From: Bacillus sp. RO2 | Lineage (GTDB): Bacteria > Bacillota > Bacilli > Bacillales > Bacillaceae_I | Assembly (NCBI RefSeq): GCF_012911845.1 | Contig: NZ_JAAXCU010000042.1 | Location: 1-64,000 of the forward strand | Direction: 5' to 3' | Length of the DNA: 64,000 nucleotides | The notes under the pieces: generated by a model | What the model was told of the DNA's origin: nothing | Seen by the model: the letters and a program-made list of their open reading frames with translations, nothing else | Databases searched by the model: none | In this document: one piece after another, positions 51,130 to 60,288 of the stretch | Layout: every line of letters starts with the position of its first letter | Numbering within the stretch: the first letter of the stretch is position 1 | Program-made: the position numbers and the translations under genes

Positions 51130-52128
51130 ATGAACAGATATTTGACCGTACCAAATTACGTCTACATCATCATATTTTTGATGCTTCTTGCACTTCCAGT
51201 TGTTACAGATTCTCGTACTCTATTAATCATGTTTACTCAAATATTCCTTTTTGCCATCTTTGCGATGAGTTATGATATCTTGCTTGGTTATACGGGAATT
51301 GTTTCGTTTGGTCATGCCATGTTTTTTGGAATAGGAGCCTATTCCACGGGTATCATGCTGAAGCAATATGACAGTACCATACCTATGCTACTACTGGCGG
51401 TTCTCATAGGGGCTGTTATAGCAGGTGTTGTAAGTTATATTGTCGGAATGCTTTCTCTCCGATTGAAAAGTCACTTCTATGCTATGTTAACACTTGCCTT
51501 CTCGGGACTGTTTCTTGTATTGGCAGAAAAATGGCGAACACTCACATATGGAAATGATGGCTTTACCTTCAGTATCCCTGATCTTCTGCGTGATAGATTA
51601 AATATATATCTGTTGTCTTTAATCATGATGGTCCTAATTTTTCTTTTACTAAAGCGATTTACACATTCTCCATTAGGAAGGGTCCTGCAGGCAATAAGAG
51701 AGAATGAGGATAGAATCGAATCGCTTGGTTACCATGTGCTGCATTATAAAGTTATTGCTAGTGTGGTAGCCGGTGTGTTTGCTAGCTTTGCCGGTAGTCT
51801 CTATGTATTGACACTTAGGTTCGTCAATACGTCTGTTTTTGCAGTAGATGTCACGTTGGATGCACTACTGATGACCATCATTGGAGGTGTCGGGACTTTA
51901 ATAGGCGCGATAATTGGTGCAGGATTGATAGAATTTGCGCACCATTGGTTATCCGACCTTGCAAAAGTTCATTGGATTTTTGAACGTTGGATTATTTTCT
52001 TTGGAATCCTTTATATCGTAGTGGTGATGTTTTTTCCACAAGGTATCGTAGGGACCGTTAGATTATGGTGGGCTAGAAGAAAAGGTGCGCAGCTTAAAGT
52101 AGGAAAAGAGAAAAACATTTCAAGTTAA
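51130..52128 (+). CDS. livM: Liv-type ABC transporter permease (LivM)
   Basis: A 332-residue permease with LFAIFAMSYDILLGYTGIVS followed by FGHAMFFGIGAYSTG, the standard LivM region, and RAIRENEDRIESLGYHVLHY (the cytoplasmic coupling loop). About eight helices. It lies 4 nt after livH and its stop TAA overlaps the following small ORF region. Completes the receptor-two ATPase-two permease set. Confidence 0.93.
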   Translation: MNRYLTVPNYVYIIIFLMLLALPVVTDSRTLLIMFTQIFLFAIFAMSYDILLGYTGIVSFGHAMFFGIGAYSTGIMLKQYDSTIPMLLLAVLIGAVIAGVVSYIVGMLSLRLKSHFYAMLTLAFSGLFLVLAEKWRTLTYGNDGFTFSIPDLLRDRLNIYLLSLIMMVLIFLLLKRFTHSPLGRVLQAIRENEDRIESLGYHVLHYKVIASVVAGVFASFAGSLYVLTLRFVNTSVFAVDVTLDALLMTIIGGVGTLIGAIIGAGLIEFAHHWLSDLAKVHWIFERWIIFFGILYIVVVMFFPQGIVGTVRLWWARRKGAQLKVGKEKNISS

Positions 52129-52142
52129 TGGGAGGGGAATGG

Positions 52143-52319
52143 ATGAGCAGTCAGCCACAAGTTGCATCTTTTGTTGTACGGTGTTCCGGTTTTTCGGATG
52201 CAGAGCAGCCGTCACCAATCTGGAGAATTACAGTCAGCCACGTGCAAGGGGAAGAGGAAATAACGGTTACCTGCTTTGAAGAAGTCTGTAAATATATGAA
52301 AGAAAAACTTAGTGGGTGA
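52143..52319 (+). CDS. Small protein in the Liv operon, unknown
   Basis: A 58-residue protein, MSSQPQVASFVVRC at the start, ending YMKEKLSG. No known domain is recognised. It has predicted beta strands and three Cys; QPSPIWRITVSHVQGEEEIT looks like part of a beta-sheet sandwich. The ribosome site GGGAGGGGA is 4-5 nt before ATG 52143; ATG 52128 overlaps the livM stop. It lies between livM and the KAS III-like gene with no gap, and its frame ends 5 nt before that gene, which supports it as real. Possibly a subunit or accessory protein of the enzymes downstream. Confidence 0.6.
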   Translation: MSSQPQVASFVVRCSGFSDAEQPSPIWRITVSHVQGEEEITVTCFEEVCKYMKEKLSG

Positions 52320-52323
52320 GGTT

Positions 52324-53355
52324 ATGACGCAGATTGGAATTGTAAGTGTCGGTACATTTATTCCAGAAAATTTCATGACCAGCAAGGAAATTGCAGAGAA
52401 ATCTGGAATACCTATAGAGGTGGTCGAAGAAAAACTGGGCATTCTGTCGAAACCAGTTGCTGGTTATGAGGATCATACGTGTGAAATGGGAATAAAAGCT
52501 GCACGGATTGCCATGGAAAGAGGGAATATTGCTCCTGAGGAAATAGACCTGATTCTCTATATTGGGGAAGAATATAAAGAATATCCACTATGGACGGCAG
52601 CCTTATACATGCAGAAACAGCTTGGGGCGGTAAATGCGGTAGGCTTTGATATGGGATTGCGATGCGGAACCACCATCATGGGATTGAAAGTTGCAAAAGA
52701 TATGATGATAGCGGATGAATCTATTCAGACAGTTCTGCTTGCCGGTGGATACCGTAACGAAGATTTCATTGATTACACCAATCCAAGGACCAGATTCATG
52801 TATAACCTTGCAGCGGGTGGAGGAGCCATTGTGTTAAGAAAGGATCATGGTGAAAATTCTTTATTGGCTTCTCATCTTATAACGGATGGTTCTTTTTCCG
52901 AGGACGTGGTGGTAGTTGCGGGCGGAACGAAACATCCCATTTCTCCAGAAGCATTGGAAAAAGGTTTGAATAAGCTGGATGTACTTGATCCGTCAGGAAT
53001 GAAAGCCAGATTAGAACAGAAGTCCATGAAGAATTTCTTGGAAGTGATTCGAAAGTCTTTATCTAAAAGCGGTCTAACGGAAGAAGAGTTGGATTATCTC
53101 GGAATTCTTCATATGAAAAAATCTGCCCACCATTATGTTTTAAAGGAACTAGGTTTGTCCGAACATCAATCTATTTATCTAGAAAACTACGGGCACGTCG
53201 GTCAAATCGATCAAATTCTTTCATTGGAGCTTGCTTTACAGCAAGGCAGAATCAAAGAGGGAGACAATGTAGTGCTGGTGAGTGCGGGAATTGGCTATGC
53301 TTGGGGTGCAACGACTATTCAATGGGGGAAATCAAAAAGGGAGGTTGAAAAATGA
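52324..53355 (+). CDS. 3-oxoacyl-ACP synthase III-like (KAS III/thiolase fold)
   Basis: A 343-residue FabH-like condensing enzyme. The nucleophile is Cys 114 in GFDMGLRCGTTIMGLK; the His/Asn pair lies in LHMKKSAHHYVLKEL and ENYGHVGQIDQILS. ARTRFMYNLAAGGGAIVLR-like NPRTRFMYNLAAGGGAIVLR resembles the glycine-rich loop of KAS III. This group also makes or breaks carbon-carbon bonds in alkylquinolone or hydroxyacyl metabolism. It is in the Liv operon, so it probably acts on a transported substrate, not in general fatty-acid synthesis. ATG 52324 with GGGTGAGG close by; GTG 52312 is also in frame. Confidence 0.82.
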   Translation: MTQIGIVSVGTFIPENFMTSKEIAEKSGIPIEVVEEKLGILSKPVAGYEDHTCEMGIKAARIAMERGNIAPEEIDLILYIGEEYKEYPLWTAALYMQKQLGAVNAVGFDMGLRCGTTIMGLKVAKDMMIADESIQTVLLAGGYRNEDFIDYTNPRTRFMYNLAAGGGAIVLRKDHGENSLLASHLITDGSFSEDVVVVAGGTKHPISPEALEKGLNKLDVLDPSGMKARLEQKSMKNFLEVIRKSLSKSGLTEEELDYLGILHMKKSAHHYVLKELGLSEHQSIYLENYGHVGQIDQILSLELALQQGRIKEGDNVVLVSAGIGYAWGATTIQWGKSKREVEK

Positions 53356-54260
53356 TCGTTCAAAAACAAGTAAAATTGCCAAACGGGGAGACATATGGAT
53401 ATAGAGAACGAGCTGGTATTGGCGAAACCATCCTGCTTATTCATGGTAATATGACTTCTTCTAAGCATTGGGATTTGCTAATGGAGAACATAGATGATTC
53501 TTTTCATCTTTTAGCGGTTGATATGAGGGGGTTCGGTGAATCGTCGTATCACGAAAAAATCTATTCTATTAAAGACCTAGCAGATGACATAAAACTATTT
53601 GTGGACGAATTAAATCTCACCGACTTTACCATACTTGGCTGGTCCACAGGCGGAGCGGTGGCCATGCAATTTGTAGCTGATAACCCAAACTTTGCAAAGA
53701 AGCTCATTCTACTTGCATCCGCATCAACAAGAGGTTATCCAATGTACGATACGGATGAAAACGGTCAACCGGATTTATCAAAAAGACTAACAAGTTATGA
53801 AAAGGTAATGCAGGACAAGACCAGGACCATTACCATTTCCCATGCATATGAAAACCGTAATAAAGAGGTACTAAGAATGATATGGGACTATGCGATCTAT
53901 CATGACAATCAACCGGAAGAAAATCGGTATGAGGAGTATCTAGAAGATATGCTCACACAGCGCAATTATCCGGAAATTCTGCATGCGCTAAACATGTTTA
54001 ACATCAGCAATCACCATAATGGACTGAAACAAGGGACCGGGGAAGTGGAGAAAATCAACATACCGATTCTTGTGTTGGCTGGTGAAAATGATCTTGTTAT
54101 TTCAGAACAGATGTCCAGAGAAGTGGTGGAGGACCTTGGAGGAGTGGCGACGTTTCTTTCCCTCAAGGGGTGTGGACATTCCGCACAAGTGGATGATTTA
54201 TCACAATTATTGCAAGCGATTACAACTTTCGTGGCGAAACAGGAGGAACAGTACAAATGA
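53352..54260 (+). CDS. Alpha/beta hydrolase
   Basis: A 302-residue alpha/beta-hydrolase fold enzyme. Oxyanion motif LLIHGNMTSSKHWD (about 28-41), DMRGFGESSYHE, nucleophile Ser 98 in LGWSTGGAVAM, Asp in LAGENDLVIS near 242, and His 276 in GCGHSAQVDD. The triad is complete. Substrate unknown; an ester, thioester or C-C bond. It overlaps the KAS III-like gene by 4 bp (ATGA) and the SDR gene by 4 bp, so all three are translated together. Confidence 0.88.
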   Translation: MIVQKQVKLPNGETYGYRERAGIGETILLIHGNMTSSKHWDLLMENIDDSFHLLAVDMRGFGESSYHEKIYSIKDLADDIKLFVDELNLTDFTILGWSTGGAVAMQFVADNPNFAKKLILLASASTRGYPMYDTDENGQPDLSKRLTSYEKVMQDKTRTITISHAYENRNKEVLRMIWDYAIYHDNQPEENRYEEYLEDMLTQRNYPEILHALNMFNISNHHNGLKQGTGEVEKINIPILVLAGENDLVISEQMSREVVEDLGGVATFLSLKGCGHSAQVDDLSQLLQAITTFVAKQEEQYK

Positions 54261-54994
54261 GACTAGAAGGTAAAGTTGCCATAATAACCGGTGCAGCCAA
54301 TGGTTTAGGCTTAGAGGCTGCCCGTGTATTTTTAAAAGAGGGAGCAAAGGTTGCACTTGTGGATTATGATGCAACACTAGGGGAACAAAGAACTGCAGAG
54401 CTTCAAGCAGAAGGGGAAGCGGCATTCTACCAAGTGGATGTTTCAAATCAGGCCAAGGTAGTAGAGATGGTATCCATGGTTAAAGAGAGGTTCGGAAAGA
54501 TTGATATTCTCATTAACAATGCAGGTATCACAAAAGATAATATGCTTTTAAAAATGAGTGGAGAAGACTTCCAAAAAGTAATGGATGTTAATGTAAATGG
54601 CGTATTTAACTGTACGCAAGCAGTGGTGCCTCATATGCTCGAAAATGGCAAAGGGAAAATCATCAATACGTCATCAGTGAGCGGGGTTTATGGAAATGTT
54701 GGACAGACCAATTATGCGGCATCTAAAGCAGCCGTTGTTGGAATGACAAAATCATGGGCAAAGGAATTTGGCCGGAAAAATATTAATGTGAATGCTGTGG
54801 CACCTGGATTTGTGGACACTAATATGGTAGCAACAGTCCCAGAGAAAGTTATTCAGAGTTTGTTGCAAGTCATTCCCCTCCAGAGACTTGGTAAACCGAG
54901 TGATATCGCAAGCGCTTACCTGTACCTTGCTTCAGATGAGTCAGATTATGTGAATGGTACGGTTCTCCATGTGGATGGCGGAATTATGATGTAG
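54257..54994 (+). CDS. SDR family 3-oxoacyl reductase (FabG/PhaB-like)
   Basis: A 245-residue classical short-chain dehydrogenase. Cofactor motif ITGAANGLGLEAARVF (about 10-25), NNAG near 88, Ser near 140 (INTSSVSGVYG), and the YxxxK pair at Tyr 153 / Lys 157 in NYAASKAAVVGM. The acidic residue in VALVDYD near 38 predicts a preference for NAD(H). It likely handles a 3-oxo/3-hydroxy acyl intermediate made by the KAS III-like enzyme. Last gene of the operon. Confidence 0.88.
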   Translation: MRLEGKVAIITGAANGLGLEAARVFLKEGAKVALVDYDATLGEQRTAELQAEGEAAFYQVDVSNQAKVVEMVSMVKERFGKIDILINNAGITKDNMLLKMSGEDFQKVMDVNVNGVFNCTQAVVPHMLENGKGKIINTSSVSGVYGNVGQTNYAASKAAVVGMTKSWAKEFGRKNINVNAVAPGFVDTNMVATVPEKVIQSLLQVIPLQRLGKPSDIASAYLYLASDESDYVNGTVLHVDGGIMM

Positions 54995-55016
54995 AAGATA
55001 AATAGTTTACTTTTAA

Positions 55017-55047
55017 ACTAGGTGCTATATAGGCATCTAGTTTTTTT
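55017..55047 (+). terminator. Terminator of the Liv-KAS-SDR operon
   Basis: ACTAGGTGC (55017-55025) pairs with GCATCTAGT (55033-55041), one G-U, followed by a T-run. Confidence 0.85.
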
Positions 55048-55191
55048 CGTATACAATTCGGAAGTTTTGACGAAAAAAGTAACAAATCACTCCAAAGCAT
55101 ATTCATTCTTGCCAAGACTAACAACCACACCGTATGATGAACTCAGGCTAAATAGTCAAATTTGAATAATTGAGTATAGGAGGACATCCAA

Positions 55192-58100
55192 GTGTTTAAT
55201 GCACTTATTAAAAAACCAAAAGTAACATTAATTTTTTTACTATTATTGGTGGTCATTGGTTCCTTGACCTATTTTCAAATACCAAAACGAGAGATTCCTG
55301 AAATCTCACTAAATGTAGGAACCATTACCACAGTGTATCCAGGGGCTGCTCCAAACGTAGTGGAACGTGATATTACCACCCCGCTTGAAAAAGAACTATT
55401 GGATATTGACGGGATGGATAGTGTCACATCCGTTTCTGGATTAGGCGTTTCTAATATTGTGATGGAACTTACCGATGATGCGGACAGGGATAAAGTATTC
55501 TCCCAAGTGCAGCAAAAAGTTTCTGATGTAAGCCGTGAGTTTCCAGAAGACGCTTTTGAACCGACAATCAACACGGATATTCAAATGGGAGCCATTGCTT
55601 CTTACAACATTTTACATGAAGACCGTGCACTGTTATTAGAGCAAAAGGACATTATCGAAGGATGGGTTCCTCAACTGGAGGATATTGATGGTGTTCGAAA
55701 AGTTACCATAAAAGGATTGGAAGAGTCAAGCTACACTCTTAATTTGGATTCAGAAACCATGCAAGAAAAGAGAGTGCTACTTCCTGATGTAATAACAGCT
55801 ATTCAAAATGAATTGCAAATCACCCCTCTTGGCAGTCAGCAGGAAGGAAACCAGATTTCCCAGCTGACATTTGAACATATTGAAAATATTGAAGAAGTAG
55901 AAAATGTATTTCTGAAAAAGGATGAAGAAGGAAATTCTCTTTATGTTGGGGATGTTGCAAGTTTAACGCAAATACCGACAGAACAAGAAGATTTAATTAC
56001 GTATAATGGTTCGCCTGCTATTTCTTTGACCATTATGCAAGAAAAAGGTGTAGACATTCCGACGCTGCATGCCACGGTGGATGAAGAAATGGAACGTCTC
56101 GCTAAAGACCTGCCAGAAGAAGTGGAGATGGACCTTTACTATACTCAAAATGAAATTGTGTCCAAAATTTTTAAAGACTTGGGAATTTCCTTCCTGATCT
56201 CTATTTTAGCAGTGGTATTGATTACGTTTTTCGGATTAAATACAGTCTCAGCAATACTGGTGGCAATCTCTATTCCAATATCTATTGCGCTTGGATTAAT
56301 CCCCTTGCCATATGCAAATGTGGATTTAAACCAGATTTCCATTATCGGGATCATTATTGCCTTAGGAATACTGGTGGACGATGCCATCGTAGTAAATGAT
56401 AACATCCAGAGACGTTACCAACTTGGTGATGGCCCGTTACAAGGTGCAATCACCGGAACGAAAGAAGTTAGGGTATCCATCATTACCTCAACTTTGGCCA
56501 TCGTCTTTACTTTCTTGCCATTGACTTTCCTAGGTGGCCCAAATGGTGCTTTCATTTCTGCACTTCCGACCGTTCTCATTGCTACAATCATCGGTTCCAC
56601 GATTGTCGCTTTGACTATTGTGCCGATTTTTATGGCATGGCGCCAAAAGAAAAAGACGGGCAAACAAGGGAAAGATGGTTTGCTAGGGTCTCAATTTGAT
56701 AAAGCAGGGAACTGGTATAGTTCAAAAATTTTAACAAAAGTAGTGAAAAAACCTCTACTCACAGGGCTTGCTGTTCTTATATTCTGTACAGCAAGTTATG
56801 CACTCGTTCCATTTATTCCAGTCGTATTCTTCCCTAGTGCAGATCGTGAAGAGGTGACTGTGTCCGTCACATATCCGGCTGGGACACCACTGGAGGAAAC
56901 AGAATCAAGGCTCCAACAAATGGAAGACAGCATAAAAACCGATAAGGCTGTTTACGAAACGACCATCTTTGCAGGGAGCGGAGAACCTGGAATATTCGGC
57001 AGCACATTATCCAATTCAGGTGAGAACACTGGGCAGATTGTCTTAAGAGTCGACCGGGAGCAGCAATCGGCTGCAGATACGATTGCCAAATGGCAGCCTG
57101 AACTGCGGGATGAAAATCCAGACGCTGTAGTGATGCTTTCTACAATTGAAGCAGGCCCGCCTGTAGGAGCTCCCATCGCCTTGACGGTTGTCGGGGAAGA
57201 CATAGAAGAACTAATGGAATCTGTCAATGGGATGAAAGAAGAGATTAAAAGTTTGGAAGGAAGCGGGGCGGTTATTGATGACGTAGGATCTGCACAACCT
57301 ACTATCAATTATGTTCCAAACAGAGAAGAGATGGAAGAGCATGGAATTACCGCTCAAGAAATAAGTAATCAAATAAGGCTTGTGACAGAAGGAATCCCAG
57401 TTGGTTCTTATGAAGCGGGACTGGAAAGAGAAACACTTACCATCGTTCAAGACCTTGTAGAAGATGGAGAAACGATAAACCTTGAAGCATTGGAGCTTCC
57501 AAGTAAAACAGAAACGACTGAATTTGGGGCGCCAGTTCTCATCCCCCTATCCGAGCTAGTATCTGTTGAAGAAACAGAAGTATTGCCATTGATTCCTCAT
57601 AAGAATGGGGACAGAACCATAACGGTACGTGTGTATCCAGGGGAGGATGACAAACAGAAATTAGAAGCGGAAGTTAAAGATATCGCGGCATCCTATGAAA
57701 CAGATAGTATTTCCGTTTCAGTTGGAGGAGAATCTTCTGCAAGAAGTGACTTCTTTATTGAAGTAGGTAAACTATTCTTGATCGTTATTTTCCTAATTTA
57801 TATCTTAATGGTTGTTCAGTTCAATTCATTAAGATTGCCATTGTTAATCATGAGTTCCGTTTACTTGGCTATTTCTGGTGCGATGATCGGCTTGTTCATC
57901 ACACAAACCGGCCTCGGTTTCATGGCGATGATGGGAATTGTATCACTTGCGGGAATTGTGGTAAGGAATGCGACGGTCTTCATTGAATTCATGGAATCAC
58001 GTTTACAAGAGGGAGCAACTCTGAGTGAAGCAGTCATTGACTCGGGTAAAGCTAGGTTGCGACCGGTCGTACTGACGGCCTTTACATCTATTGCTGCTTT

Positions 58101-58248
58101 ACTTCCAATAGCGTTTAGCGGGGATGTACTATTTACCCCACTTGCAATATCCATTATTTCAGGAATATTCTTTTCCACATTCTTTACATTGTTGTTTGTA
58201 CCAGCATTTTATATTGTGATTAAACGTAAGAAAGTGAAAGAAGCTTAA
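55192..58248 (+). CDS. RND family efflux transporter
   Basis: A 1018-residue RND permease of the AcrB/SwrC-type (HAE) group. One N-terminal helix, a large extracellular loop, helices 2-6, a second loop, and helices 8-12. The proton-relay helix has ILVDDAIVVNDNIQRR near residue 400. The start FNALIKKPKVTLIFLLLL and IPKREIPEI are typical. TVYPGAAPNVVERDITTPLE is the family's pore-domain motif. It may export surfactants, drugs or acyl compounds. No membrane-fusion protein gene is next to it, usual for Gram-positive RND proteins. GTG start at 55192 with AGGAGG; own terminator. Confidence 0.92.
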   Translation: MFNALIKKPKVTLIFLLLLVVIGSLTYFQIPKREIPEISLNVGTITTVYPGAAPNVVERDITTPLEKELLDIDGMDSVTSVSGLGVSNIVMELTDDADRDKVFSQVQQKVSDVSREFPEDAFEPTINTDIQMGAIASYNILHEDRALLLEQKDIIEGWVPQLEDIDGVRKVTIKGLEESSYTLNLDSETMQEKRVLLPDVITAIQNELQITPLGSQQEGNQISQLTFEHIENIEEVENVFLKKDEEGNSLYVGDVASLTQIPTEQEDLITYNGSPAISLTIMQEKGVDIPTLHATVDEEMERLAKDLPEEVEMDLYYTQNEIVSKIFKDLGISFLISILAVVLITFFGLNTVSAILVAISIPISIALGLIPLPYANVDLNQISIIGIIIALGILVDDAIVVNDNIQRRYQLGDGPLQGAITGTKEVRVSIITSTLAIVFTFLPLTFLGGPNGAFISALPTVLIATIIGSTIVALTIVPIFMAWRQKKKTGKQGKDGLLGSQFDKAGNWYSSKILTKVVKKPLLTGLAVLIFCTASYALVPFIPVVFFPSADREEVTVSVTYPAGTPLEETESRLQQMEDSIKTDKAVYETTIFAGSGEPGIFGSTLSNSGENTGQIVLRVDREQQSAADTIAKWQPELRDENPDAVVMLSTIEAGPPVGAPIALTVVGEDIEELMESVNGMKEEIKSLEGSGAVIDDVGSAQPTINYVPNREEMEEHGITAQEISNQIRLVTEGIPVGSYEAGLERETLTIVQDLVEDGETINLEALELPSKTETTEFGAPVLIPLSELVSVEETEVLPLIPHKNGDRTITVRVYPGEDDKQKLEAEVKDIAASYETDSISVSVGGESSARSDFFIEVGKLFLIVIFLIYILMVVQFNSLRLPLLIMSSVYLAISGAMIGLFITQTGLGFMAMMGIVSLAGIVVRNATVFIEFMESRLQEGATLSEAVIDSGKARLRPVVLTAFTSIAALLPIAFSGDVLFTPLAISIISGIFFSTFFTLLFVPAFYIVIKRKKVKEA

Positions 58249-58257
58249 GTAGTGTGA

Positions 58258-58293
58258 ACGGGTATCCATCATTATATGGGTGCCCGTTTTTTA
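58258..58293 (+). terminator. Terminator of the RND gene
   Basis: ACGGGTATCC (58258-58267) pairs with GGGTGCCCGT (58278-58287) with a T-run after it. Confidence 0.8.
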
Positions 58294-58294
58294 T

Positions 58295-58311
58295 TGTAAC
58301 CCTTCTGTAAC
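58295..58311 (+). promoter_or_regulatory. TGTAAC direct repeats before the acyl-CoA ligase
   Basis: TGTAAC at 58295-58300 and 58306-58311, again 11 bp apart, 10 nt before TATAGT (58322-58327), a good -10. No -35 match is present, in line with an activator-dependent promoter. It has the same layout as the pair before the Liv operon. Confidence 0.6.
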
Positions 58312-58362
58312 TCCCATCTCCTATAGTATGGATATCTTGTAATGTGTAGGGGAGAGATGGAA

Positions 58363-59865
58363 GTGGAAATGAATGGTTCTTGGTTACAGAAGCGTTCACA
58401 ACATTCTCCATATAAAATCGCAGTGATAGACGGCGAAACGGGAGAAAGATGGAATTATAAGCAATTATACGATCGATCAAGAGATATGGCAGACAGGCTG
58501 TTATCTGCAGGTATTAGACCAGGAGATCGAGTAGCTCTGTTGTCACCGAATCATATAGTGTACTTTGATTTGCTTTTTGCATGTGGAGATATAGGGGCAA
58601 TTTTTGTGCCGCTCAATTGGAGACTGGCGGTAAATGAATGGAACTATATAGTAAGAGATTGCAAAGCTAAATGTGTGATAGTTCATGATGACTATTTAGA
58701 GGAATCCAATCAGTTGGAATGTCAGGTGTTCTCACTTGAAGATTTGGCGACAAAAGAAATTCAAAAGAATGGTTCCCCCCCCACACGATCCAATGACGCG
58801 ACGGCCATTATCTATACAGGGGGCACAACCGGCCACCCAAAAGGAGTAATTCTTACTAACGAAAACATTACATGTAATGCCATCAATACTATTATAAGCT
58901 GGGGATTGCATGGCGAAGATACCACCCTCACTTGTCTACCTATGTTTCATACAGGTGGCCTTAATGCTTTGTCGACTCCATTGCTTATGGCAGGTGGGAC
59001 GGTTGTCCTGATGAGGAGTTTTGAAGCGGAAAAAGCCATCAAACTATTAGAGTTGTATAAGTGTACAATTGCCCTTATGGTACCAACCATGTATAGCATG
59101 CTGATAGAGCATCCTCATTTTCATGGTACAGACTTTCCAACCATGAAAACATTTCTTTCAGGTGGTGCCCCCTGTCCATTAGAAATCTACGAAGCATTCT
59201 ACAAGAAGGGGAAGCTGTTTAAAGAAGGATACGGACTAACTGAAGCAGGTCCAAATAATTTCTACATTGATCCTCATGAGGCATATGGGAAAAAGGGATC
59301 AGTCGGCAAAGCCATGCTATTTAATGAAGTGAAATTGATGGTAAATGAGAGCTTAGAAGCGATGGAGGAAGAGGTAGGGGAAATATTTATCAGAGGTTCC
59401 CATGTCTTCTCTGAATATTGGGAGAAAGAAGAAGAGACTAAGAAAGTCAAACGTGATGGATGGCTGAGAACAGGTGATTTGGGTCGAAGAGATGAAGACG
59501 GTTATTACTATATAGTTGGTAGGACGAAAGATATGATCATTTCAGGCGGAGAAAATATTTATCCATTGGAAGTGGAGCAAATACTCTGTCAGCATGAAGC
59601 GGTCAAGGAGGCATGTGTAATTGGTGTACCACATCCAGTTTGGGGAGAGGCGGTTATTGCCATTGTTTCTAGTAAAAAGCAAACTTCTGAGAGGGAGTTG
59701 CTGACCTTCTGCAAAACCAGAATCGGAGTTTATAAAATACCTAAGAAAATAGTTTTTGTTCCGGAAATACCCAAAACAGCCGTAGGGAAATTGGATAAAA
59801 AGAATCTACAGAATTCTTTTAGGAAGCTATATGCCCATAATCAAAATAAAGAAGAACATGTATAG
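58363..59865 (+). CDS. Acyl-CoA synthetase (AMP-forming)
   Basis: A protein of about 500 residues in the ANL superfamily. The P-loop is IIYTGGTTGHPKGVIL, then FLSGGAPCPLEIYEAF and GYGLTEAGPNNFYID; the hinge is VGRTKDMIISGGENIYPLEV and the C-terminal Lys is in PKTAVGKLDKKNL. It activates a carboxylic acid as its CoA ester. Start chosen as GTG 58363, 8 nt after GGGGAG; ATG 58357, 58369 and 58342 are in-frame alternatives. The upstream TGTAAC repeats tie it to the Liv operon. A strong terminator follows. Confidence 0.88.
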   Translation: MEMNGSWLQKRSQHSPYKIAVIDGETGERWNYKQLYDRSRDMADRLLSAGIRPGDRVALLSPNHIVYFDLLFACGDIGAIFVPLNWRLAVNEWNYIVRDCKAKCVIVHDDYLEESNQLECQVFSLEDLATKEIQKNGSPPTRSNDATAIIYTGGTTGHPKGVILTNENITCNAINTIISWGLHGEDTTLTCLPMFHTGGLNALSTPLLMAGGTVVLMRSFEAEKAIKLLELYKCTIALMVPTMYSMLIEHPHFHGTDFPTMKTFLSGGAPCPLEIYEAFYKKGKLFKEGYGLTEAGPNNFYIDPHEAYGKKGSVGKAMLFNEVKLMVNESLEAMEEEVGEIFIRGSHVFSEYWEKEEETKKVKRDGWLRTGDLGRRDEDGYYYIVGRTKDMIISGGENIYPLEVEQILCQHEAVKEACVIGVPHPVWGEAVIAIVSSKKQTSERELLTFCKTRIGVYKIPKKIVFVPEIPKTAVGKLDKKNLQNSFRKLYAHNQNKEEHV

Positions 59866-59880
59866 TTGAAAATTAACAAA

Positions 59881-59926
59881 AAGATACACCTAGCAATTAT
59901 TGCACACTAGGTGTATCTTTTTATTG
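59881..59926 (+). terminator. Terminator of the acyl-CoA synthetase gene
   Basis: AAGATACACCTAG (59881-59893) and CTAGGTGTATCTT (59907-59919), a perfect 13-bp stem with a T-run. Confidence 0.92.
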
Positions 59927-60000
59927 TAGGGATATACTTTAAATGAAACATTATTGTTATTCAATCGTACAAGTAGTATCTACTATATTCAGTTAAAAAG

Positions 60001-60288
60001 GTGAATGCAAAAAATATGGAATTTTATCTTGATATTCTACTATACGCACCATATGTAACAGCCGCCGTTCTTTGCCTTTTGACGTTCTGCTTTTTTGTGG
60101 ACTCTAAGTATGTGGTCTATCAACACAGTGGTTATACAACATCCTTGGACCTTGAAACGAATAAATTGCAGTCTATTATTGGTAAGCGGAGAAGGCTTAT
60201 TACATTCATATATAGAAAACGGCCTACAAAAGAAGCAACCTTAGATGAAGAAGCTTCCTCTTTCTACTTTACAAACATGAGTCGATAA
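60001..60288 (+). CDS. Putative MifM-like translation-arrest leader peptide
   Basis: A 95-residue ORF (GTG 60001; ATG 60016 also possible) ending 26 nt before yidC. One N-terminal membrane helix (about 15-33) is followed by a soluble tail. The tail has RRRLITFIYRKRP and LDEEASS (residues 63-75 and 81-87). As I remember it, MifM of B. subtilis is also 95 residues, lies directly before the second YidC gene yqjG, and arrests at RITTWIRK...DEED. R65, T68, F69, I70 and D82-E83-E84 align with that region. Arrest would occur while the membrane helix waits for YidC. The last codons form the left arm of a hairpin hiding the yidC ribosome site. Not confirmed by search. Confidence 0.72.
   Translation: MNAKNMEFYLDILLYAPYVTAAVLCLLTFCFFVDSKYVVYQHSGYTTSLDLETNKLQSIIGKRRRLITFIYRKRPTKEATLDEEASSFYFTNMSR

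Noticed and set aside
53352-54260. PHA synthase or PhaC-like identity for the hydrolase next to the SDR
   Set aside because: The nucleophile is Ser in GWSTGG, not Cys in a lipase-like box, and the length is far below that of PhaC.
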